This document shows positions 33,919-42,236 of a stretch of DNA of 44,146 nt, piece after piece. Made by a program: the position numbers and the translations under genes. The notes under the pieces are model-generated. The model worked only from the letters and a program-made list of their open reading frames with translations, did not search any database and was not told the origin of the DNA. Source of the stretch: Fidelibacterota bacterium. GTDB lineage: Bacteria; Fidelibacterota; Marinisomatia; Marinisomatales; UBA1611. Location of the stretch: contig JAPYRR010000001.1 of assembly GCA_029936885.1 (NCBI GenBank), forward strand, positions 48,477-92,622, given 5' to 3'. The first letter of the stretch is position 1, and each line of letters starts with the position of its first letter.

Positions 33919-35307
33919 TTAATTGGGTACAGGAATGGGTCCATCCTCAGCTTTTTTCGGTTTCCTACTCTTAAAACTTGTAACTGTTATACCTGTAGAA
34001 AGATTAAATCCCTTCATGGTATGTAGCCATAATCCATTCCTGAAAGCAAATCCAAAATCAAAGATAATCGGACCTTTATGAATGCCAAAGCCTAAGGCTA
34101 ATTCCTTTAAATCCCCACCTCCCCAAGCATAACCGATTCGCATAGGGAGTGTTGAAATTCCGGTCCATTCCGTAGCGATAGACCATTTCCATTTTTGCCG
34201 GGCATAATACCTATTTTCAAATCCGGCAACCAAGTCTGATGCAAATAGAAAGTCATCTACTTTTTTGGATGCACCCAATCTAAATGTGGCAGGATATCTT
34301 GTGGTAAATACTGGTCTTTTACCATTAGCGAGGGTATCAACAAAAAAAGTCGTTTTATTCGTGAACAATGAATCATTATTTAATTTATCCATTCGAATCG
34401 TATCTATATTAAATGTGTATAAAATTGATTCATCTAAGTCAAGAGTATCATCCCCAAAGGCAAAAGGATAAAAATATTTTGTAAACGGATTTAGACTTGC
34501 ACTTTCATTTGAACTACCACCCTTATTCCATTGAATGGTACCAGCCAAATTGATCATGGATGCACCAAATGTCCACCCATTTATGGGTCTTGAAACCACA
34601 CCAATATCCAATCCAAACCCTGAACCACCCACACCTTGTCGAATAATATATTTTCCAGACCCATAAATTCCCAAATCATCTGTTTTCAAACTGGCAAAGG
34701 ATGAATCTTCATCAATTCCGAGATAAAAGAGACCTTGCAGGTATTTTAATGTGACACCAAACGACATTGTTTTAAATGGCAATCCAAATGAGAATCCAAA
34801 CTCATTTATCCCCACAATTTCATAATTAATTTCCAGATCAATGTCAGGTTTTTGGGCATTCCCGTAAAAAATAAGTTCCAATAATCCCAATGGTAATCGG
34901 TAATTCTGAAGAATAATATTGTTACTTGTGAAAGCAAGGTTTCCCTTAGAAATATTTAAGACGGGAATAGGCATATGTGTATCAATAAAAAATCCTAATC
35001 CATCTGAAGCTTCCAATTGATCAAACAATGCATCCTTTTCAACTGTATCCAAGGTATCACCACTATATTGTGCTACATTTTGGATTGAGAAAAAATTCCC
35101 GAGAAGTCCAAAATCAATTTGTGCTAATTGCATCATAAAGGGGCGATCTTGTTGGAGACCAATAATCCCCGGATTATATCCAACAGAAAAGATCCCGTCA
35201 GCAATGGTTGTATAGGTTCCTGCCATACCGACCACGCGGGGGTCCCGTTTGGTCTGGGCCTGAACGATTAATAATGATAGTAAAATGATTGGAATAAATT
35301 TTCTCAT
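33919..35307 (-). CDS. Predicted outer-membrane beta-barrel protein (DUF5723/PorV-like)
   Basis: A 462-residue protein with a signal peptide (MRKFIPIILLSLLIVQAQT). It then has RDPRVVGMAGTYTTIADGIFSVGYNPGIIGLQ, a motif typical of FadL/PorV-like barrels in FCB bacteria. Many alternating beta strands end in aromatic residues (FEFGFSFGLPFKTMSFGVTLKYL, FRLGASKKVDDFLFASDLVAGFENRYY). Assignment to DUF5723 is from memory and unconfirmed. Its ATG overlaps the stop of the giant lipoprotein gene (ATGA), so the two are probably made together and may interact at the outer membrane. Substrate or role unknown. Confidence 0.65.
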   Translation of the reverse strand: MRKFIPIILLSLLIVQAQTKRDPRVVGMAGTYTTIADGIFSVGYNPGIIGLQQDRPFMMQLAQIDFGLLGNFFSIQNVAQYSGDTLDTVEKDALFDQLEASDGLGFFIDTHMPIPVLNISKGNLAFTSNNIILQNYRLPLGLLELIFYGNAQKPDIDLEINYEIVGINEFGFSFGLPFKTMSFGVTLKYLQGLFYLGIDEDSSFASLKTDDLGIYGSGKYIIRQGVGGSGFGLDIGVVSRPINGWTFGASMINLAGTIQWNKGGSSNESASLNPFTKYFYPFAFGDDTLDLDESILYTFNIDTIRMDKLNNDSLFTNKTTFFVDTLANGKRPVFTTRYPATFRLGASKKVDDFLFASDLVAGFENRYYARQKWKWSIATEWTGISTLPMRIGYAWGGGDLKELALGFGIHKGPIIFDFGFAFRNGLWLHTMKGFNLSTGITVTSFKSRKPKKAEDGPIPVPN

Positions 35308-38300
35308 TTACTCTTTAGATTTAGTTTCGAATTCCTGGTAAAACGATTTCCAATTCCTGACCTGGAAGAATTCCGTACTTTGAGAAAATATCCATTAATA
35401 TCACATGATTTACCATCGGAAGAGATTATCTTGATCCGTAGAGAGTCAGTCTCATCTAATCCGCTAGATGAAAGATCCCATTCATAAGACCCAACATTTT
35501 CAATTCCAGATTCAATTTCTGTCCATTCATTTGCTATGACACAGTTTGCTGGTTTATAAATTTCAGCATTTCCAGATATAGCATAATACAGGTCGACAGA
35601 TTCTTCACTGGTACCAAAGGTCTTCCATAAAATTTCATAAGCCTGATCCAGGTACAATGTTTCCCCACCGTTGGGATAGGTGATCACGAGTTCATTTTCC
35701 ACTGATGCGAATGCACCCGAACTACTGAGCCTAAAAGTAATGAATGAACTAATTTCTAAATAATCTTCCACGGAAATAAAAACACCGATTGAATCTGTTC
35801 CCGGCAAATGGAACCGTGGCATTGTGTAATGACTCCCATAGTCTGTTAATAAGAAAATTTGCGATGTATCGATGGTACTGGTATAAATACCTTCACCAGG
35901 GACTGCTACCATTCCTTCCGGATAACCGGATGTATCATTTGCGCCATAATATTCGATTGGGTCTGGTAAGATAAACTTGAATAAAGTGTCTACATAAGAA
36001 ATGATTGTATCCGTTCCTGAACCATTGTATTTCACGATATAAGGGAGTTTTTCAATACATTCGGAAAAGTCTGTCATCACATTAAAAATGTAAACTCCAC
36101 CGCTATCGGGTGAAATGTCAGAACATTTTTTTAGGATATACAGACTATCTAATGGATTCAAGACTCCAATCGCCGCAAGTGTATCTCTAAAGAGTCCTAA
36201 TTGTTCTACAGTAGTATCGGTTGGGAAAAGTGAATCATTGCTCATCAATACGGAAATTTCGGCACCAAAAGGCATTGCATTCGTAATGGTCGATACAAGA
36301 TCGGTTTGGATAAGACTATTTCTTATTTTTGAACGGGCTTCATGGTCAAATTCTGTGATCTCAGTAGGTGTCCCTCCCATAAATGTCATGGGCTCCAGTT
36401 GAAGAACGAAAGGAATTGTAACACGAAATCCACCCTGAATTGCCTTCCCTGCTGCTATCTCACCACGGCCATCCACTTTTACTTCCGGTTTAATGATCAA
36501 CTGAACCGGGTTGGACGCCAATAGATCAATAATAGATGCACAGGTATCACATGGGGCTACCGTATTTAGATAAGATGGTAAACTATCATTGACAGATTCA
36601 TAAATTGTTATGGTTGTACCCAACTTATTCAACCCGATGATGGTCATTGCAGTATCTGTATCAGCATTTGTTGCGGGGAAACCGATAGTATCAATAATAA
36701 CAGGCATATAGGTTAGCTCACCAAGGGAATTGTATGCCTTGAATTCCATATTCATTTCAAGGGGCAAGCGAATCTGGTTTTTGAAAATGATCTCGATGAG
36801 GGCTTCAGTAGGAATTGCACCTGTGAATCCAGGAGGAAATTCCTGTGCTGTAGAATCACTTTCCATTACCATATATAAATTTGCTTCTAAACTCGAGAAG
36901 GACAATTGATCTAAATTCATATTCATGGTGAATTCACCTAATGATTCTGTATTCAGTGGAATTGTAGCATATTGGGATGGGATAGATACATCCAATTCTA
37001 AATCAAAACTACCCATTGCACTATCGGGGTAGCCGGGACTTTGAAGAGAATAATTCCGCATATCAAAAGTTTTGTTAATTACTAATCCGTTTGTTAGCAA
37101 TGTATCAATCTTTACAGAGTCTCCTCCGGCATCTGGAGAAAAGTTTTTAAAATTCATTAAAAAGCTCAAATCAAAAGGAAGGGTGCTTTTAAGATCACTA
37201 ATAATCAACTTATTCTCGTTATAAAGGGCATCATTATCCTTCAAGACAGCTCGATAAATCTCCATTTTTGATATCCCTGATTCAGACATATCCATCTCCG
37301 GGATCGACATATCCGGCATTTCTATTTCTTCTGAAAGCGAGTAATTATTTGTGGTTACATCAATAGCACTAATCCCAGCCATTTGAAAAAGAATATTGAA
37401 ATCCACAAAAAGAGACCCTGGAGGAATCGTGACAAAGTCCGCCGTAGACGAATCAAGTGTCATACTTGTTGCCATGTTTAAGAAACTGGTCAAGCCTTTT
37501 GCAGATAGGTTTGTTGTGTCTGCATATGTTTGATTCTGACTGATTGTCGGGGATTGGTTATGACTTGCCAAAGTATCAATCAGCGGGCTACCATTCCCAG
37601 TTACAATATAAGATTTTACTTTAGTTAAGTTTGTTGGTAATCCATTATTTGTAAAACTTGTGATATACACGCTAGAATCTTCACTGCTTGCAATGATCAA
37701 AGTATCAATACTTGCGATAATTGGTGGTTCAGCAGGTAATTCAAGAGAACTAAGTCCCAAATCAATCGTTGTATCTAACGCAGCAGATATTAAATCCATG
37801 GCTGCATTAAATAGATCCACAATAGCAGTATTATATAATTCTGCATCCATTGTCATCGTTGAACCGGCGGGAAAGGAAAAAGGAGTATAATCTGCAATTT
37901 TTAATGAAATTGTCGTATCGAATGGCTCTGGAGGTGTAACATTTGTATCGAGCATTGTAACAGTTGTATCTATATAATAATCTGCTGTATCCAGATATAT
38001 TAATGAATCATATAGCACAACATGGATTCGTTGAGGTATTTTTATTGCGGGGAGAACTATATCAATATTAATTCCAGGTATCATTGATGCGACTGGTTGG
38101 TTCAAATCCATTGGAACAGGAGGTAAATCTGGTAATGCCGTTGGTTCCATAGATCCTTCTTGAACTATCTTGAAACCAAGGGAATCATTTGTTAGGTAAA
38201 TCCCCGCAGACGAATCTGAAATATCAGACATTTGGTACTTTGTTTGAACGAGTGGAATCTTCAGATCAAGATACCATGTGACCATCTCAAATTTGTCGGG

Positions 38301-38405
38301 AATGTCAAAATCGCACGCCATTGTTCCCATTAAAAAAATGGAAAGGAACGCATGAATAAATCCTGCCTTCCAACGTGATAGGTTTTGTTTCAGATTTACC
38401 TTCAT
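35304..38405 (-). CDS. Giant exported lipoprotein, unknown function (1033 aa)
   Basis: From the ATG at 38405 the product begins MKVNLKQNLSRWKAGFIHAF with a hydrophobic signal and a lipobox-like GTMAC (Cys31). The body is acidic, rich in Asp, Ser, Thr and Leu, and has repeated beta-type segments (for example ...MDLNQPVASMIPG... and ...SLGEFTMNMNLDQL...). Near the C-terminus, ELVITYPNGGETLYLDQAYEILW resembles the Kre9/KNH-type Ser-Thr-rich surface domain. I do not recognise the main part. A longer frame (from 38474) would run into the ahcY terminator, so it is rejected. It overlaps the barrel gene by 4 nt. Confidence 0.75.
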   Translation of the reverse strand: MKVNLKQNLSRWKAGFIHAFLSIFLMGTMACDFDIPDKFEMVTWYLDLKIPLVQTKYQMSDISDSSAGIYLTNDSLGFKIVQEGSMEPTALPDLPPVPMDLNQPVASMIPGINIDIVLPAIKIPQRIHVVLYDSLIYLDTADYYIDTTVTMLDTNVTPPEPFDTTISLKIADYTPFSFPAGSTMTMDAELYNTAIVDLFNAAMDLISAALDTTIDLGLSSLELPAEPPIIASIDTLIIASSEDSSVYITSFTNNGLPTNLTKVKSYIVTGNGSPLIDTLASHNQSPTISQNQTYADTTNLSAKGLTSFLNMATSMTLDSSTADFVTIPPGSLFVDFNILFQMAGISAIDVTTNNYSLSEEIEMPDMSIPEMDMSESGISKMEIYRAVLKDNDALYNENKLIISDLKSTLPFDLSFLMNFKNFSPDAGGDSVKIDTLLTNGLVINKTFDMRNYSLQSPGYPDSAMGSFDLELDVSIPSQYATIPLNTESLGEFTMNMNLDQLSFSSLEANLYMVMESDSTAQEFPPGFTGAIPTEALIEIIFKNQIRLPLEMNMEFKAYNSLGELTYMPVIIDTIGFPATNADTDTAMTIIGLNKLGTTITIYESVNDSLPSYLNTVAPCDTCASIIDLLASNPVQLIIKPEVKVDGRGEIAAGKAIQGGFRVTIPFVLQLEPMTFMGGTPTEITEFDHEARSKIRNSLIQTDLVSTITNAMPFGAEISVLMSNDSLFPTDTTVEQLGLFRDTLAAIGVLNPLDSLYILKKCSDISPDSGGVYIFNVMTDFSECIEKLPYIVKYNGSGTDTIISYVDTLFKFILPDPIEYYGANDTSGYPEGMVAVPGEGIYTSTIDTSQIFLLTDYGSHYTMPRFHLPGTDSIGVFISVEDYLEISSFITFRLSSSGAFASVENELVITYPNGGETLYLDQAYEILWKTFGTSEESVDLYYAISGNAEIYKPANCVIANEWTEIESGIENVGSYEWDLSSSGLDETDSLRIKIISSDGKSCDINGYFLKVRNSSRSGIGNRFTRNSKLNLKSK

Positions 38406-38473
38406 TTTAGTGCCAATTGTGATTGGACTTCCGCATCGAAATTTGTGGAATAATTCTGAGAGAACCAAAAACA

Positions 38474-38503
38474 AAAAACCCCACTATTTCCCGCGGGGTT
38501 TTT
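38474..38503 (-). terminator. Intrinsic terminator downstream of ahcY
   Basis: AAAAACCCC (38474-38482) pairs with GGGGTTTTT (38495-38503), a 9-bp stem with a 12-nt loop. On the minus strand the stem ends in GGGGTTTTTTG followed by another T-run, the classic terminator shape, 23 nt after the ahcY stop. It ends the SAM-cycle transcript and isolates the lipoprotein gene, whose promoter must lie at 38406-38473. Confidence 0.85.
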
Positions 38504-38525
38504 ATTTGAATATAATGAAACAAGA

Positions 38526-39911
38526 TTAATATCGATAGTTTTCTGGTTTGAAAGGCCCATCTTTTGGCACATGAATATAGTCAGCTTGTGCATCTGTCAT
38601 TTGAGTTAAAACTCCCCCAAATCCACCGACCATACCCGCTGCAACTTCCTCATCAAGTTTCTTTGGAAGAACTTCAACAGTAATGTTTGATAATTTTTCA
38701 TCCGATGCCAAATCTGCAAATTTGGCATCAAACAAATGTATTTGGGCTAAAACCTGGTTCGCAAATGATCCATCCATAATACGAGATGGGTGACCGGTAG
38801 CATTCCCAAGATTGACCAATCGACCTTCCGATAATAATATTAAATAATCATTTTTATTGTCACTTCTAAATATCCGATGCACTTGGGGTTTCACTTCGTC
38901 CCACTGCCAATTATCTCTCATAAATTGGGTATCAATTTCATTATCAAAATGACCAATGTTACAAACCACCGCACCTGATTTGACAGTTTCTAACATAGCA
39001 CGATCACAAACATTTATGTTACCAGTCGTCGTAACAATTAAATCGGTGGTAGTAAGTAGTTCTCTGTTAATACCATCAACTGTACCCGTGTTAATTCCGT
39101 CATGATAAGGAGAAATAACTTCGAACCCATCCATACATGCCTGCATTGCGCAAATTGGATCAATCTCGCTAATCTTTACAATCATCCCTTCTTGACGTAA
39201 AGATTGTGCTGAACCCTTTCCTACATCACCATATCCAATGACCAAAGCTTTTTTCCCAGCCATAAGAATATCTGTGCCACGTTTAATAGCATCATTTAAT
39301 GAATGGCGACATCCATATTTATTATCATTTTTTGATTTAGTTACCGAATCATTCACATTTATCACTGGAACTTTAAGAGAGCCTTCTTCAACCATCTCTA
39401 ACAAGCGATGAACACCCGTTGTGGTTTCTTCACTAATACCATGAATCTTATCTAGCATTTCAGGATATTTTTCATGCAACATTTGGGTTAGATCGCCCCC
39501 ATCATCCAAAACCATATTGGCATCCCAAGGATTACCATCTTTTAGGATGGTTTGCTCAATACACCATAAAAATTCTTCTTCTGTTTCGCCTTTCCATGCA
39601 AATGTTGGAATTCCAGCCTTCACCATTGATGCCGCTGCATGATCTTGAGTAGAAAAAATATTGCAGGATGACCACCGAACCTTTGCACCTAAATCTACAA
39701 GTGTTTCCATCAAGACAGCGGTTTGAATTGTCATGTGAATACACCCCAGAATATTTGCGCCAGCCAAGGGTTGTGATTCTTTGTATTTTGCACGAAGTTT
39801 CATGAGTGCAGGCATTTCTGATTCTGCAAGTTCTACTTCTTTTCGACCATAATCGGCTAAAGATAAATCAGCTACTTTATAGTCATTATTTAATATTGTA
39901 GGATTGTTCAT
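38526..39911 (-). CDS. ahcY: Adenosylhomocysteinase (SAH hydrolase)
   Basis: AhcY reversibly splits S-adenosylhomocysteine to adenosine and homocysteine, removing the inhibitory product of methylation. The 461-residue product shows the substrate region [15 protein letters not shown] and [10 protein letters not shown], the NAD-binding [30 protein letters not shown] and the C-terminal [19 protein letters not shown] signature. An in-frame TTG at 39923 precedes the ATG at 39911, but GGAG (39921-39918) overlaps that TTG and serves as ribosome binding site for the ATG, so I choose the ATG. An SAH riboswitch lies just upstream and an intrinsic terminator follows. Confidence 0.97.
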   Translation of the reverse strand: MNNPTILNNDYKVADLSLADYGRKEVELAESEMPALMKLRAKYKESQPLAGANILGCIHMTIQTAVLMETLVDLGAKVRWSSCNIFSTQDHAAASMVKAGIPTFAWKGETEEEFLWCIEQTILKDGNPWDANMVLDDGGDLTQMLHEKYPEMLDKIHGISEETTTGVHRLLEMVEEGSLKVPVINVNDSVTKSKNDNKYGCRHSLNDAIKRGTDILMAGKKALVIGYGDVGKGSAQSLRQEGMIVKISEIDPICAMQACMDGFEVISPYHDGINTGTVDGINRELLTTTDLIVTTTGNINVCDRAMLETVKSGAVVCNIGHFDNEIDTQFMRDNWQWDEVKPQVHRIFRSDNKNDYLILLSEGRLVNLGNATGHPSRIMDGSFANQVLAQIHLFDAKFADLASDEKLSNITVEVLPKKLDEEVAAGMVGGFGGVLTQMTDAQADYIHVPKDGPFKPENYRY

Positions 39912-39940
39912 TTTTTTCTCCAAAAAAGAGTTAAATCAAA

Positions 39941-40001
39941 TGAACGTCGTTTTTAAAACCAAGCCTGATCAGAAATAAACTCCAATGCAACGCTCCTTGG
40001 T
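39941..40001 (-). ncRNA. S-adenosylhomocysteine (SAH) riboswitch upstream of ahcY
   Basis: On the minus strand, from 40001, P1 is ACCAAG (40001-39996) paired with CUUGGU (39963-39958). It is followed by the conserved GAGCGUUGCA. P2 is AUUGGAG (39986-39980) paired with UUCUGAU (39974-39968) around UUUAU, then the conserved CAGG leading into P1. The pseudoknot P4 forms between GAGCGU (39995-39990) and ACGUUC (39947-39942) with one G-U. This matches the SAH riboswitch core (AGGAGCGCUGC ... CAGGCU) and topology as I recall them from the characterised Ralstonia element. It ends about 20 nt before the ahcY ribosome binding site. Known members raise ahcY expression when SAH accumulates. Confidence 0.85.
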
Positions 40002-40015
40002 ATATGAAATTTAAT

Positions 40016-41191
40016 TTATTTTTGTTCTAATAATTGTTGAACCATATCCGTTTTTTCCCAAGTGAATAGATCCAACTCACGACCGAAATGACCATACGCT
40101 GCAGTTTGTCTATACCGCGGACTCTTCAATTTTAAATGGGCAACTATTTCACCGGGTCTTACAGGAAATACTTTTTTTGCAATTTCGGTAAGTTTTTCAT
40201 CACTCATTTCACCTGTTCCAAATGATTTCACATAAAATGAGGTTGGTTCTGCAACACCAATACCATAAGATAATTGGACTTCACATTTATCCGCAAGCCC
40301 AGCTGCTACTATATTTTTGGCAATATATCGAGCCATATACGTTGCACTACGATCCACTTTGGAAGGGTCTTTACCCGAGAAGGCACCCCCGCCATGAGGA
40401 GCATATCCACCATAGGTATCAACAATAATTTTTCGACCGGTTAATCCAGTATCTGCTTCAGGTCCACCGTAAACAAACCGGCCTGTACCATTCACAATAA
40501 AATCTTCAGAGTAAGGATAATCAAAAGAATCTAAAACAGGCTTTATAATATGCTGAATTACTTCTCTTTTTACAAATTCCAGTTCTTTTTCTACTGTCAC
40601 ATATTCTGTCAACATATCATCATGCTGGGTAGCAATAACAACCTTTTCTACAGAAATGGGTTTTCCATCATCGTAACTGACTGATACTTGCGATTTTCCA
40701 TCCGGACGAAGCCAAGGTAACGACCCATTTTTTCTCAATTTTGTTAATCTTTCTGTAAGCCGATGAGCAATCTGGATTGGGAGTGGCATGAGTTCGGGTG
40801 TTTCATTGCAAGCATATCCAAACATGAGTCCCTGATCACCTGCACCTTGTTCGGAAATATCTTCAGAATCAACACCCTGTGCAATTTCCGGACTTTGTTC
40901 ATGAAGCATAGAAATAACTTGAACATCATCCGGGTCAATACCACTATTCTCTTTATGATATCCAATATCCCTAATAGTTTGTTTCACAATTTTTTCTACT
41001 TCGGTGAATCCATTAGTGCGGACCTCACCGGATACCACAACAACCCCCTTAGTTACTAAAGTTTCACACGCCACATGTGCATTAGGATCACTAGATAAAA
41101 TATCATCTAAAATTGCATCCGAAATTGCATCACATGCTTTATCCGGATGCCCTTCCGTGACAGATTCTGATGTAAATAAATATTTGCTCAA
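40016..41191 (-). CDS. metK: S-adenosylmethionine synthetase
   Basis: MetK makes SAM from methionine and ATP. The 391-residue product begins [25 protein letters not shown] (first residue read as Met), then [55 protein letters not shown] and the late AAYGHFGRE, all canonical. The open frame extends 47 codons further to 41332, but those residues do not belong to the family and overlap metF. I place the start at the TTG at 41191, with AGGA about 8 nt upstream. It lies between metF and the SAH riboswitch-ahcY unit. Confidence 0.95.
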   Translation of the reverse strand: MSKYLFTSESVTEGHPDKACDAISDAILDDILSSDPNAHVACETLVTKGVVVVSGEVRTNGFTEVEKIVKQTIRDIGYHKENSGIDPDDVQVISMLHEQSPEIAQGVDSEDISEQGAGDQGLMFGYACNETPELMPLPIQIAHRLTERLTKLRKNGSLPWLRPDGKSQVSVSYDDGKPISVEKVVIATQHDDMLTEYVTVEKELEFVKREVIQHIIKPVLDSFDYPYSEDFIVNGTGRFVYGGPEADTGLTGRKIIVDTYGGYAPHGGGAFSGKDPSKVDRSATYMARYIAKNIVAAGLADKCEVQLSYGIGVAEPTSFYVKSFGTGEMSDEKLTEIAKKVFPVRPGEIVAHLKLKSPRYRQTAAYGHFGRELDLFTWEKTDMVQQLLEQK

Positions 41192-41264
41192 TTTTGTTTC
41201 CTGTTTTTTTGTTCGTTTTTTTAAATACTCAAACAAATTTAGTGCAAAAATTACCAAATTCCAT

Positions 41265-42212
41265 TTATGAATACTGCTTTGATTTAATACAAAATTCACG
41301 GTAAATGCGTGCCAATTCCTGAAGCATTTCAACCGACGATTGAAAATTGTAAGACATAATATGTTCTACATTTAATCCAATAGGGACTTTCAAATTATTC
41401 TCTGTAATAAAGTTTAATGTATCATTCAATACTTCGATGGCAACATCCAGTGATCTTTCAATCATAGACCCCGGTCTTCCCTGTAAATATCGTTCTGTTT
41501 CAGTCGGGATTTCAACACCAAGCCATTTTAAAAATTCAATATTCTTTTGGGATGATACGGGAGCAAAACTCAAAAGTAAGCGACGTGGGAATGTGTTGAG
41601 TTCATCACACCTATCTTGGTAATGACCAATCATTTTTACAATATTGGACGAATCGTATAATACTTGTGTTGTGAAAAATTCGCAACCATTCTCACTTTTC
41701 TTGATCAAATTCTTTGATTCTCTTTCCCGACTTGGAATTGCAATTCCGCCACAAAATATATCACCACCGTGTTGGTTAAATTCTCTTGAGATTGATTTTA
41801 AAACTTCATTTACAGATGGTCCCGGATAATCAACATTACTGGATTCACCACCCACTATAATCATATTTTCAATTTCGTATTCCTTGTTTGTCTCTTCGAT
41901 CCATTTCATTTGGGCATCATAAGGTTCATGAACAACTACTCGATTCACAATAGCTTCCACACCGACTATATCCTGTAGAAGTTGCCCAAATTCTCTTGGT
42001 TCACCCCGTTTTTGATTTGCGACTGGGCGTTCACCACGACCATTTTCATCCAATACTTCCGGAATATTAATAGCGTCAATATGGGTTTGTGACAGAAGCG
42101 AACTAATGATCTCAGCATAGGAATTCAAAGTACCATCTTTTTCCCTAGGTGGTAAAATTTCGTAGGCAACGACCGGCCTTTGCGGTTTTTTAATTTTGTC
42201 TCGTATTCTCAT
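41265..42212 (-). CDS. metF: Divergent methylenetetrahydrofolate reductase (MetF-like)
   Basis: MTHFR makes 5-methyltetrahydrofolate, the methyl donor for MetH. The 315-residue product has the TIM-barrel layout of the family. [11 protein letters not shown] replaces the usual EFFPPK start; [24 protein letters not shown] and [19 protein letters not shown] follow. The N-terminal motif is unusual, so it belongs to a noncanonical branch and its cofactor (FAD/NADH or other) is uncertain. Its position 24 bp after metH strongly supports the role. The 73-bp gap to metK contains only an A/T-rich leader. Confidence 0.8.
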   Translation of the reverse strand: MRIRDKIKKPQRPVVAYEILPPREKDGTLNSYAEIISSLLSQTHIDAINIPEVLDENGRGERPVANQKRGEPREFGQLLQDIVGVEAIVNRVVVHEPYDAQMKWIEETNKEYEIENMIIVGGESSNVDYPGPSVNEVLKSISREFNQHGGDIFCGGIAIPSRERESKNLIKKSENGCEFFTTQVLYDSSNIVKMIGHYQDRCDELNTFPRRLLLSFAPVSSQKNIEFLKWLGVEIPTETERYLQGRPGSMIERSLDVAIEVLNDTLNFITENNLKVPIGLNVEHIMSYNFQSSVEMLQELARIYREFCIKSKQYS

Positions 42213-42236
42213 AAGATTTTCGAATTAGATTATTAT

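Noticed and set aside
33905-33922. AAGAATCTATTCTT palindrome between the convergent LptF/G and barrel genes
   Set aside because: A 2-nt loop cannot form a good hairpin and there is no T-tract, so I do not call it a terminator.
35304-38474. Longer lipoprotein frame starting at 38474
   Set aside because: The extra 23 residues lie ahead of the signal peptide and would begin within the ahcY terminator stem.
40016-41332. Long MetK frame of 438 residues starting at 41332
   Set aside because: The first 47 residues match no MetK sequence and overlap metF by 68 nt. A TTG at 41191 with an AGGA site gives the exact family N-terminus.
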